DNA of 43,494 bases from an uncultured Ignavibacteria bacterium (GTDB lineage Bacteria > Bacteroidota > Ignavibacteria > Tepidaquicellales > Tepidaquicellaceae). Made by a program: the position numbers and the translations under genes. Below, in pieces: positions 24,645-31,158 of this stretch. The notes under the pieces were generated by a model that saw nothing but the letters and a program-made list of their open reading frames with translations, did no database searches and was not told the origin of the DNA. The stretch is taken from the NCBI GenBank assembly GCA_937924675.1, contig CALEVL010000182.1, positions 1-43,494 on the forward strand. Reading direction: 5' to 3'. Positions within the stretch are counted from its first letter, which is position 1. Every line of letters begins with the position of its first letter.

Positions 24645-25523
24645 ATGTCCAATTTCATGAATAACGTATTCAATCCACCTGCTTCTTTACAAAGCGGGCA
24701 AATATGGCATTGCAATGCGCTGAACCGAAATCTGCTGATAACTGAGGTTGACGAATCATACAACAGTATCGGTATAGTAAGGGCGATGGTTATAAAAAAC
24801 TCGAACATACTTGCAGATGAAAACGAAGTTTCTATTGAGCTTGATGAGCTTCTTGGGCTTGCACTTGGCAAGGTAAATGTTACTTTGAGGATCACAGACG
24901 GTCCTGTATGCAAAGAAGATCTCTCCTTCTATTGCGGTGACATTCCGGAAAAATACATATCCAAAGTCAGCCAAGCCGTGAAAAAGATTCCATCATATAC
25001 CGAGGAACAGATGTTCACGATCAACAATATCCTCGATGAACTTCAGCCATTGAGGGAAAGGGCGATTCATAAAGCAGATGAATCAGCAAGAAGATTCAGC
25101 GATTCACTTGTTGAAGTTAGTTTATTGGAACAGCTTAGTCTGCAACCGGAGATTGTGTATGATTACGGACTTGCTGCAGCAGATGGTAACGATCTTGAAG
25201 GTGCCAATGCATTCTGGAAGAAGGAAAAGAATTCAGAACTTACAATGATAGGATCTGAAGATGAATTGTTTGAGACTTTCCTAAGTATAGTTGATAAAGG
25301 ACTATATTTTGTTTGCTATAGCCAGAGATTTAAGTCTGTATCAAACGTAAAATTAAACAACGGTTATGTTGAAGTTCATGCAAACCCTAAGTTAGTGAAT
25401 TTTGGAAGCGAGGGAAAAGTATTCAGCCTGTTTAAAGAAATAAATTCCCTTTCTCCGGGGATATGGGAATTGTCTTTTGTGGCTGACGGCAGATTATATG
25501 CTTTTCCTCTTAAATTGAGTTGA
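24645..25523 (+). CDS. CalpT-like candidate: protein with N-terminal MazF-like barrel
   Basis: The protein is 292 aa, about 33 kDa. The N-terminal region (LQSGQIWHCNALNRNLLITEVDE, SIGIVRAMVIKNSN) again has the G-x-I-W start of a MazF/PemK-type SH3 barrel. A helical linker follows (residues about 110-160: AVKKIPSYTEEQMFTINNILDELQ), then an unrecognised C-terminal domain ending in LSPGIWELSFVADGRLYAFPLKL. The helical linker is a plausible site for regulatory proteolysis. From memory, CalpT is also a MazF homologue of about 33 kDa that is cut in two by CalpL. It has a good RBS (AAGGAG 9 nt before the ATG) and lies 3 nt upstream of the protease gene. No enzymatic motif is visible. Confidence 0.55.
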   Translation: MSNFMNNVFNPPASLQSGQIWHCNALNRNLLITEVDESYNSIGIVRAMVIKNSNILADENEVSIELDELLGLALGKVNVTLRITDGPVCKEDLSFYCGDIPEKYISKVSQAVKKIPSYTEEQMFTINNILDELQPLRERAIHKADESARRFSDSLVEVSLLEQLSLQPEIVYDYGLAAADGNDLEGANAFWKKEKNSELTMIGSEDELFETFLSIVDKGLYFVCYSQRFKSVSNVKLNNGYVEVHANPKLVNFGSEGKVFSLFKEINSLSPGIWELSFVADGRLYAFPLKLS

Positions 25524-25526
25524 GAA

Positions 25527-26708
25527 ATGGCATCAGTAGAAGAAGCGAATTCTCTTTCTAGGATAAAAAATTACTTACGGGCAAAGGGGATTTATGAAGA
25601 ATTGCTTTCAGAAGATAGTGGTATCAGAAATCGGACTATTTTAAAAGAAGAGATAGAGCGGTGCGAGCGTGAATATCAAAAGTCTATTCAGAATATGGGG
25701 ATAGGTGAAGCCCAGTTTCCAATTTATCATCAAGAAGAAAAATGTGCTTCGATTATAAAACTGAAGGCTTCAACAGATGCTAAAGGTAATATCCCACTTG
25801 ATATTAAGAATGTGATAGAATGCCTTTTGGAAGAGTTGAGCAGAATTTTAAAAAGGGACGATAACAAATTCCGCAATTTTTTTCATACATTCTCTTGGGA
25901 TTTAGATAAACTATGTTGCTATGTTGAAGTTGCTGATACTAAGAAATTAGTTGTTAGCAAGTCGTATGAACTTGCTGCAGCAATGGCAATAATTTCTTAC
26001 ATTATCAACATTCCGGTAGGTGCCGATTATATTTTCACAGGGACGCTCGCTTCAGATAAATCTAAGGTGAGAATTGGACCTGTCGATCTTATTGATGTTA
26101 AACGAAAAGCGGTATTGGCAGAAAGACCAGCTACAAGAGCGTTCTTTGTCCCAACTTCAAATGAACAGTATTCAAACCCTGCTATCCCCGAAGACAACTT
26201 GGGTTCTGTATTGTCAAAAGTTTTCGTGAATTTCGATGATGATCTTGCGGCTGCACTTTATGAATATTCAGATAAAGAGCCAAAAGATTTTTGTCCGCGA
26301 CTCATAAGTCTGAGGCTGAAAGAAATCGAAGACAATAAAGGTGTACCTATCACAATTTTTGCATTTAAACATCCACAGATCGAAGATAACGAAATTAAAG
26401 AGGCGATTCATTTTCTTGAAAGGGATGTCGCCGACCTGATATTTAGACACTCGAAAGGTATTGTAATTGACGGACTAAAGTTGAGCTGTCTTACCCCTGT
26501 TCTGGTTTCTTGTCCAATTTTGAGGAATGGAAATCAGAATTTTATAGCAACCAGGTATAGTAACCCCAAGGAAAGCAATGCCAAAGCATGCGTGGTTAAG
26601 ACACCGGTACAGACTAAAGACTTGAAGTACTTAGTAGGGGATGTTTTGGAATACAAAGCACCGGAATCCAAGATTGTTCCGGCTAAAGTGAATAATCAAT
26701 TAAAATAA
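25527..26708 (+). CDS. Lon-type Ser/Lys protease, CalpL-like candidate
   Basis: Residues about 125-215 of this 393-aa protein align with the Lon (S16) protease core: VVSKSYELAAAMAIISYIINIPV with Ser146 at the place of the Lon nucleophile (GPSAG in classical Lon), then DYIFTGTLASDKSKVRIGPVDLIDVKRKAVLA with Lys194 at the catalytic lysine, and RAFFVPTSNEQ matching the LPxxNE strand. There is no AAA+ ATPase domain, so activity must be triggered otherwise. The N-terminus (1-60) is helical. The C-terminus (about 270-393: PITIFAFKHPQIEDNEI, LTPVLVSCPI) is a separate alpha/beta region that could be the sensor, but I cannot confirm a SAVED or CARF domain. In CalpL a SAVED domain binds cA4 and releases the Lon protease. 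Confidence 0.72.
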   Translation: MASVEEANSLSRIKNYLRAKGIYEELLSEDSGIRNRTILKEEIERCEREYQKSIQNMGIGEAQFPIYHQEEKCASIIKLKASTDAKGNIPLDIKNVIECLLEELSRILKRDDNKFRNFFHTFSWDLDKLCCYVEVADTKKLVVSKSYELAAAMAIISYIINIPVGADYIFTGTLASDKSKVRIGPVDLIDVKRKAVLAERPATRAFFVPTSNEQYSNPAIPEDNLGSVLSKVFVNFDDDLAAALYEYSDKEPKDFCPRLISLRLKEIEDNKGVPITIFAFKHPQIEDNEIKEAIHFLERDVADLIFRHSKGIVIDGLKLSCLTPVLVSCPILRNGNQNFIATRYSNPKESNAKACVVKTPVQTKDLKYLVGDVLEYKAPESKIVPAKVNNQLK

Positions 26709-26801
26709 TTTAAGCAATTTTAGCTACCTGTACTTGTGACTCTTTGAAACTCTGATCACAAGCTGTCAATTTGTTGCTCTCACTTTTTTCTGCAATTCTT
26801 T

Positions 26802-26830
26802 TGGAAATTCCCCCGTTTCCCCCCTCTTAT
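26802..26830 (+). promoter_or_regulatory. ECF-type promoter copy 8 (TGGAAA-N16-CTCTTAT)
   Basis: TGGAAA is at 26802-26807 and CTCTTAT at 26824-26830, with 16 nt between. It ends 5 nt before the ATG at 26836, so a near-leaderless mRNA is predicted, as at copies 1 and 2. The C-rich spacer and the T-run upstream resemble copy 1, 19 kb away. Confidence 0.75.
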
Positions 26831-26835
26831 TGGAT

Positions 26836-27180
26836 ATGAAGACAAACAATCCAATATTCGACATGAAAAAAACAAACAGAATCAAGGGCACCAAGCAAGA
26901 CGAAAAATTCGTTAATAATAACATCAGGAACAAGCTTTCCGATTCGAAAGCTTCCAAACTCCCCTTCATACGCGATGTTAAGTCGCTCTATAAAATGATG
27001 AAAGATCCTGATGTCAGCATGGGATTCAAAAGCATTGCCGTCGGCGCTTTGGCTTATTTCATTCTTCCTGCCGATGCAGTTCCTGATGTTGTTCCTTTCT
27101 TGGGATTTCTTGATGATGCCGGGGTAGTGACTGCCGCTGTAAGCTATCTGAAAAGTCAGATAAAAGGATACGACAAATGA
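26836..27180 (+). CDS. DUF1232 (YkvA-like) small membrane protein
   Basis: The 114-aa protein (a TTG at 26830 would add two residues) has a basic N-terminus, then DVKSLYKMMKDPDVSMGFKSIAVGALAYFILPADAVPDVVPFLGFLDDAGVVTAAVSYL, the hallmark of DUF1232/YkvA: a hydrophobic segment followed by a Pro- and Asp-rich PxDxxPDxxPxxGxxDD motif. These proteins are membrane-associated and of unknown function. It is the first gene behind promoter copy 8; the HNH, helical and DUF4407 genes follow in the same direction. Confidence 0.88.
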   Translation: MKTNNPIFDMKKTNRIKGTKQDEKFVNNNIRNKLSDSKASKLPFIRDVKSLYKMMKDPDVSMGFKSIAVGALAYFILPADAVPDVVPFLGFLDDAGVVTAAVSYLKSQIKGYDK

Positions 27181-27261
27181 AATCATACAATCATCAATTT
27201 CCCTGATGTGAATTACCCCAAACGTTCCGAAGCAACTATGTTCAGCAGGATATGTATATGA

Positions 27262-27291
27262 GGCGGATGCCGATTATCTCCCGGCTCCGCC
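27262..27291. other. GC-rich hairpin A
   Basis: GGCGGA-T-GCCG pairs with CGGC-TCCGCC around a 9-nt loop. A near-copy with a different loop stands at 29312-29339. There is no following T-run, so a classical terminator is unlikely; it may be an attenuating or mRNA-stabilising structure between the DUF1232 and HNH genes. Confidence 0.45.
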
Positions 27292-27340
27292 ACGCAAAGA
27301 TGAACAAGTTCAAAACCAAACAAATTAATTGAAGCGCAAT

Positions 27341-27604
27341 ATGAATGACAGATACCTCAGATTGCTCAAACATCCGCAATGGTTCCGAAAAAGAGATGAA
27401 GTGGTAAAACGCGACGGTCATAAATGTAGAAACTGCGGAAGCAGTGAGAAACTCAGCGTGCACCACAGACAGTACCATGTATGCAAAAATACAGGCAAGC
27501 AGAAACTGCCATGGCAGTATGATACGAAACATCTGATCACACTTTGCAGGAAGTGTCATGACGCCGGTCATTCAAAATTCAAAATTCCAACTTACAAAAT
27601 CTAA
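27341..27604 (+). CDS. Small HNH endonuclease
   Basis: The protein is 87 aa from the ATG at 27341; a TTG at 27329 would add four residues. It has a compact HNH fold: RDGHKCRNCGSSEKLSVHH (Cys-x2-Cys followed by the HH of the catalytic core), then HLITLCRKCHDAGH (Cys-x2-Cys-His). Such stand-alone HNH nucleases cut or nick DNA using a metal ion. It stands 160 nt behind DUF1232 and just before the helical protein, within the unit driven by promoter copy 8, so it may be an inducible nuclease. Partner and target are unknown. Confidence 0.85.
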   Translation: MNDRYLRLLKHPQWFRKRDEVVKRDGHKCRNCGSSEKLSVHHRQYHVCKNTGKQKLPWQYDTKHLITLCRKCHDAGHSKFKIPTYKI

Positions 27605-27611
27605 GAAAATT

Positions 27612-28181
27612 ATGAAAAACTTTTTTAAGAATTTCGGATTCTCCGGAAACGGTCACAGTGACTCAGCTTCAGTTGTTGAGAGTATGCCGTCCATTAGCAA
27701 AGAGATATTTGTGGATGATACTCCTCCAAAGGTCAATACGGAAAAGGACCTGAATAAGAACGAGTTCATGATTTACCTGCAGAGTAATTTCTCCTCATTG
27801 GGATTCTCCGACGGTTATCATAATCCTGATGATCAGTACAGAATTGCAGTTGAATCCATGATAAGAAATGAAGCTGCCCTGAAAGCAGAAGCTGTTATCC
27901 AGGAAAAGAAGGACCAGTTGCTCCGCCTCAGGACTTTCATTATTAATATAGGCAAATCATCCCCCGAAGATAAAGAAATTGCAGAAGCAAACATCAGGTG
28001 TCTTGAGGAAGCTATCAAAGAACTTATGATCGAAAAAGAATACGCGGTGAATTCAGGACAAAGCGCAGAACAAGGAATTGTTATGAAAGCCATCTCCAAC
28101 TACAGGGCCGGTTTTAAGAAGGGTGTATCCGCTTATGCTAATGAAAAACTTTTTGCCAAATCAACTAACATGTTCAACTAA
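27612..28181 (+). CDS. Hypothetical helical protein upstream of DUF4407
   Basis: The protein is 189 aa from the ATG at 27612, chosen because the in-frame ATG at 27558 lies inside the HNH gene. It is predicted mainly helical with a coiled coil (AEAVIQEKKDQLLRLRTFIINIG, ANIRCLEEAIKELMIEKEYAVN), is soluble and shows no recognised domain. Its stop is 1 nt before the DUF4407 start, so the two are probably cotranslated and may interact. Confidence 0.7.
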   Translation: MKNFFKNFGFSGNGHSDSASVVESMPSISKEIFVDDTPPKVNTEKDLNKNEFMIYLQSNFSSLGFSDGYHNPDDQYRIAVESMIRNEAALKAEAVIQEKKDQLLRLRTFIINIGKSSPEDKEIAEANIRCLEEAIKELMIEKEYAVNSGQSAEQGIVMKAISNYRAGFKKGVSAYANEKLFAKSTNMFN

Positions 28182-28182
28182 T

Positions 28183-29169
28183 ATGAAAATCATTCTAAGG
28201 TTTTGCTGCCTCATTACAGGAGATGATTATCAAATGCTCAAGGATGATACTTCGGCAAGCCGAAAGAAAACTGTATTGCTTGGAATAAGTGTGCTGATTC
28301 CGGTCATGGTTTGGTTCATTTGCGGATACATGCTTTCGGCTGTGATACTCAAAAATCCTGAATCAATTGCTATACTTGCGGCGATCTTCTGTGCTCTTAT
28401 AGTATTTGTAATTGAGAAGTCAGTGATAACGGTAAACGGAAATAAATTGATCCTCTACTATAGGGTATGTCTTGCTATTCTTGTATCTGTTATTGGTGCA
28501 ACCATTATTGATGAGGTTATTTTTAAGAATGACATTGATCAACAGCTTGAGCTAATGCAAAGAGTTGAGACCGAACAGGAACTTGCAAAGCATGATTCAT
28601 TGTGGAATCAAAGACTCATCAGGCAGGACTCCAATGTGAGGATTGCTTACGCAAACTGGGACAGTTCAATGAGAAGAATACAGTTTGAAGTTACAGGCGT
28701 GAAAGGTACCGGAGTGAAGGGATATGGAGCCGTTACGAAAGCAATGGTAGAGTCGGCTGACAAATATCTTAGAGTTTATGAGAATGAGTCTGCAAAACTG
28801 GATTCTGCAAGAGTTGATTCTGACAGGGAAAGAATTATTCAACAAGAGAAGATCAACAGTTCTTACAATGACAATTCACTTCTAAAGAGGATCAAGGCAA
28901 TGTTTCAGCTTGTTTTCTCGGATATCTTCATGGCAGCTTTCTATTTTCTGTTTACAGTATTCTTCATCTTCCTTGAGTGTATGCCAATCATGATAAAATT
29001 TGTTTCAAGCAGGACCAACTATGAAAGGAGAATTGAACTGGAAGAAGAAATTGGGGAAAGAAGGATGAAAAGAATCAGTGACATCAGTAAAGGAATGAAC
29101 TTTAATGAGCCTGATATGTCAAGAACAATAACAAATCACTTTTCATATCTAAAACCGGAAAGGAGGTAG
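28183..29169 (+). CDS. DUF4407 membrane protein
   Basis: The protein is 328 aa from the ATG at 28183; an earlier in-frame ATG at 28123 lies within the preceding gene. It matches DUF4407: ILRFCCLITGDDYQMLKDD at the N-terminus, three membrane segments in the first third (VLLGISVLIPVMVWFICGYM, AILAAIFCALIVFVIEKSVI, YYRVCLAILVSVIGATIIDEVIF), a long charged coiled-coil loop, and a last membrane segment (AAFYFLFTVFFIFLECMPIMI). DUF4407 proteins are of unknown function and common in Bacteroidota. The plan parallels the four-TM protein at 12036, also in the predicted regulon. Confidence 0.85.
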   Translation: MKIILRFCCLITGDDYQMLKDDTSASRKKTVLLGISVLIPVMVWFICGYMLSAVILKNPESIAILAAIFCALIVFVIEKSVITVNGNKLILYYRVCLAILVSVIGATIIDEVIFKNDIDQQLELMQRVETEQELAKHDSLWNQRLIRQDSNVRIAYANWDSSMRRIQFEVTGVKGTGVKGYGAVTKAMVESADKYLRVYENESAKLDSARVDSDRERIIQQEKINSSYNDNSLLKRIKAMFQLVFSDIFMAAFYFLFTVFFIFLECMPIMIKFVSSRTNYERRIELEEEIGERRMKRISDISKGMNFNEPDMSRTITNHFSYLKPERR

Positions 29170-29173
29170 AGCC

Positions 29174-29251
29174 ATGTTTTTGTTGCCAATATTAACCAGG
29201 ATGATTGCAGTTAAGATTGTGATTAAAGTCATTAAGAAGATATTGAAGTGA
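29174..29251 (+). CDS. 25-aa hydrophobic/basic small protein
   Basis: This 26-codon frame starts ATG at 29174 behind a strong AGGAGG (29161-29166) that overlaps the end of the DUF4407 gene. The peptide, MFLLPILTRMIAVKIVIKVI followed by KKILK, is short, hydrophobic and basic, like a single membrane helix or an amphipathic type I toxin-like peptide. The perfect SD with 7-nt spacing in a region where most genes lack one is the main support. It may be a small DUF4407 partner; toxicity is conjecture. Confidence 0.5.
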   Translation: MFLLPILTRMIAVKIVIKVIKKILK

Positions 29252-29311
29252 TGAACACCCCCCGAACCGATGCCGATACCATGCCGAGACTCTGACCTAC
29301 GATGAGAATCC

Positions 29312-29339
29312 GGCGGATGCCGATCAAACGGCCTCCGCC
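29312..29339. other. GC-rich hairpin B
   Basis: GGCGG-AT-GCCG pairs with CGGC-CT-CCGCC around the loop ATCAAA, with a 2-nt internal mismatch. It is the sibling of hairpin A (27262-27291): the 5' arms are identical. It lies between the DUF4407 unit and cas1 and could end or stabilise the regulon transcript. Confidence 0.45.
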
Positions 29340-29398
29340 AAGCATTGATGCCGTGAAATATTTTTAATTTTTAATTTCTAATTTTTAATTCTCAAGAA

Positions 29399-30475
29399 AT
29401 GAGACAGAACATTTATTTATTCTCAAACTCGATCCTCAGAAAAAAGAACAATACTCTCTGCCTGCAAAGCATGAACGGACGAGAAGCCGTGCATGAGGCG
29501 GATATAGACGAGAATGAACAGGATGTTGTGCTGATAGGGAAAAGAGAATCGGAAGAGAACGGCAAAAGCAAATTCGTCCCTGCGCAGAATATTGACTCTG
29601 TCTATGCGTTCGGCGAAATGTATTTCACTTCAGGATTTCTTACTTGTATGGCTAAGTATTTTATTCCGGTTCACTTCTTCAATTATTACGGCAACTATAC
29701 CGGAACTTTCTATCCAAAGGAAGAGATCAACTCGGGCAATATTGCTCTGCTTCAGGCGGAGTGCTATCTGAATCAGCAAAGCAGACTTTCAGTTGCAAGA
29801 AGCTTCATTAAAGGAGCATATTACAATTCATTATCGAATCTAAAGTATTATCAGTTCAGAGGAGCAAATGTTGATCATGTCATTGAAAGAATGGAAGCAT
29901 TGGGAAATTCTTTGGATAGTGTTAACTCGGTCGGCGCTCTCATGGGAATAGAGGGAAACATAAAGAACGTTTATTATGAGGGCTGGAAGATCGTGATGAA
30001 GCAGGAACTGGAATTTGAAAAGCGCGTGAAAAATCCGCCTGACAATATGGTCAACAGTATGATCTCCTTCGGGAATGCAATGATGTATTCGACATGCCTG
30101 AATGAGGTCTACAGAACCGGACTTGTTCCTTCTATCGGGTTTCTTCACAGTCCCGGTGATAACCGCCTGCCGCTGAGCTTTGATCTGGCAGAAATATTCA
30201 AACCGGTGATCACCGATAAAGTGATATTCAAATTGATAAACCTGGGCATGATAACGGAAAAGGATTTCAACAGGAAGACAGGTTTCCTGAGAATGAACGA
30301 TGATGCAAGGAAAAAGTTTGTGCAGGAGTTTGAAGACCGTCTTAAGACTACGATCATGCATAAGGAACTGAAGCGCAGTGTATCATATAAGACTCTTGTA
30401 CGGCTTGAGTGTCACAATCTCATAAGCTATCTCAAAAGCAGAAAAGAATATCAACCGTTTAAATCATCAAACTAA
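29399..30475 (+). CDS. cas1: Stand-alone Cas1 of the second adaptation module
   Basis: The 358-aa protein is a canonical Cas1 integrase: MRQNIYLFSNSILRKKNNTL at the N-terminus, LMGIEG (Glu185), GLVPSIGFLH (His250) and LSFDLAEIFKP (Asp262), so all three metal ligands are present. It has no RT domain and is not closely similar to the Cas1 half of the RT fusion (GIEG and FLH blocks apart). Its style resembles Cas1 of type I-B/III-A loci. It is followed after 20 nt by its own cas2 and, beyond a TPR gene, by array 2, whose repeat has a different 5' part from array 1. Upstream is an AT-rich TTTTTAATTTCTAATTTTT stretch without a clear promoter. Confidence 0.96.
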   Translation: MRQNIYLFSNSILRKKNNTLCLQSMNGREAVHEADIDENEQDVVLIGKRESEENGKSKFVPAQNIDSVYAFGEMYFTSGFLTCMAKYFIPVHFFNYYGNYTGTFYPKEEINSGNIALLQAECYLNQQSRLSVARSFIKGAYYNSLSNLKYYQFRGANVDHVIERMEALGNSLDSVNSVGALMGIEGNIKNVYYEGWKIVMKQELEFEKRVKNPPDNMVNSMISFGNAMMYSTCLNEVYRTGLVPSIGFLHSPGDNRLPLSFDLAEIFKPVITDKVIFKLINLGMITEKDFNRKTGFLRMNDDARKKFVQEFEDRLKTTIMHKELKRSVSYKTLVRLECHNLISYLKSRKEYQPFKSSN

Positions 30476-30495
30476 CACTCAAAACTAACACTAAG

Positions 30496-30768
30496 ATGAA
30501 AATGTATTACATAGCCGTTTACGATATTGCTTCACCGTCAAGACTGCAGAAAGTACTGAAGACATTCAGAAAGTATCTGACATGGATACAGAACTCCGCT
30601 TTCGAAGGAGAACTTAATGAAACACAATTCAAGGCACTATCAACGGAATTGCGAACAATTGTAAACAGAAAGAAAGACTCTCTGCTTTTCTTCTACGCTG
30701 ACAATAAGAAATACATCGCGCAAAGAAGAATAGGTATTTCCAAGAATGAACCGACACAGTTCTTTTGA
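30496..30768 (+). CDS. cas2: Cas2 of the second adaptation module
   Basis: The 90-aa Cas2 has KMYYIAVYDIASPSRLQKVLKTFRKYLTWIQNSAFEGELNE, with the conserved Asp in VYDI, and SLLFFYADNKKYIAQRRIG at the C-terminus. It differs markedly from the Cas2 at 15776, which has a CERC motif here absent. It starts 20 nt after cas1, and the pair is the acquisition unit most likely to serve array 2. Confidence 0.95.
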   Translation: MKMYYIAVYDIASPSRLQKVLKTFRKYLTWIQNSAFEGELNETQFKALSTELRTIVNRKKDSLLFFYADNKKYIAQRRIGISKNEPTQFF

Positions 30769-31158
30769 ATATAATGGCTGGGTTCACCCCCTCCCAACCT
30801 CACCCAAATGGGGGAGGCGTTCTTTCGGAAGCAGGTAGAATTGAGCGAGCTAATGATATCATGTGCAGACAAAGTTCTCTTAATTTATTGGTTGGGACAT
30901 ACCCCCACCCAACTTCCCCCTGAAGGGGGAGGGGTCTTTTCGAAAGCAAGTAGAATTGAGTGAGCTAACGATACAATGTTCAGACAAAGTTCTCTTTAAT
31001 TTATTTGCTGGGGTTTACTTCCATCGAATCTCCCTGTCGGACTGAGGAATCTTATTGGAAATTGCAGGTCTAAATTCTGATCAAGTAAACCCTCCCCTTC
31101 AGGGGAGGGCAGGGAGGGGTGATGAAATCAAAAAAATAAATCAAAATCAAACACTACC
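30769..31158. repeat. Intergenic region: diverged 115-bp direct repeat and C/G-rich hairpins
   Basis: No gene is present. Two diverged copies of a unit with a period of about 115 bp lie at about 30779-30893 and 30894-31015 (shared landmarks: TAGAATTGAGCGAGC at 30836 versus TAGAATTGAGTGAGC at 30951, and AGACAAAGTTCTCTT). Each holds a C-run/G-run inverted pair. At 31090-31109 there is a perfect hairpin CCCTCCCC-TTCA-GGGGAGGG. These look like the dispersed CCCCTCC...GGAGGGG elements common between genes in this group of bacteria. The short TAGAATTGAG is close to the CRISPR repeat tail GGAATTGAG, probably by chance. Confidence 0.55.

Noticed and set aside
31053..31078. TGGAAA followed by TTCTGAT upstream of the TPR gene
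   Set aside because: Spacing is 13 nt rather than 16 and it lies about 80 nt from the start; the other eight copies all have 16 nt.
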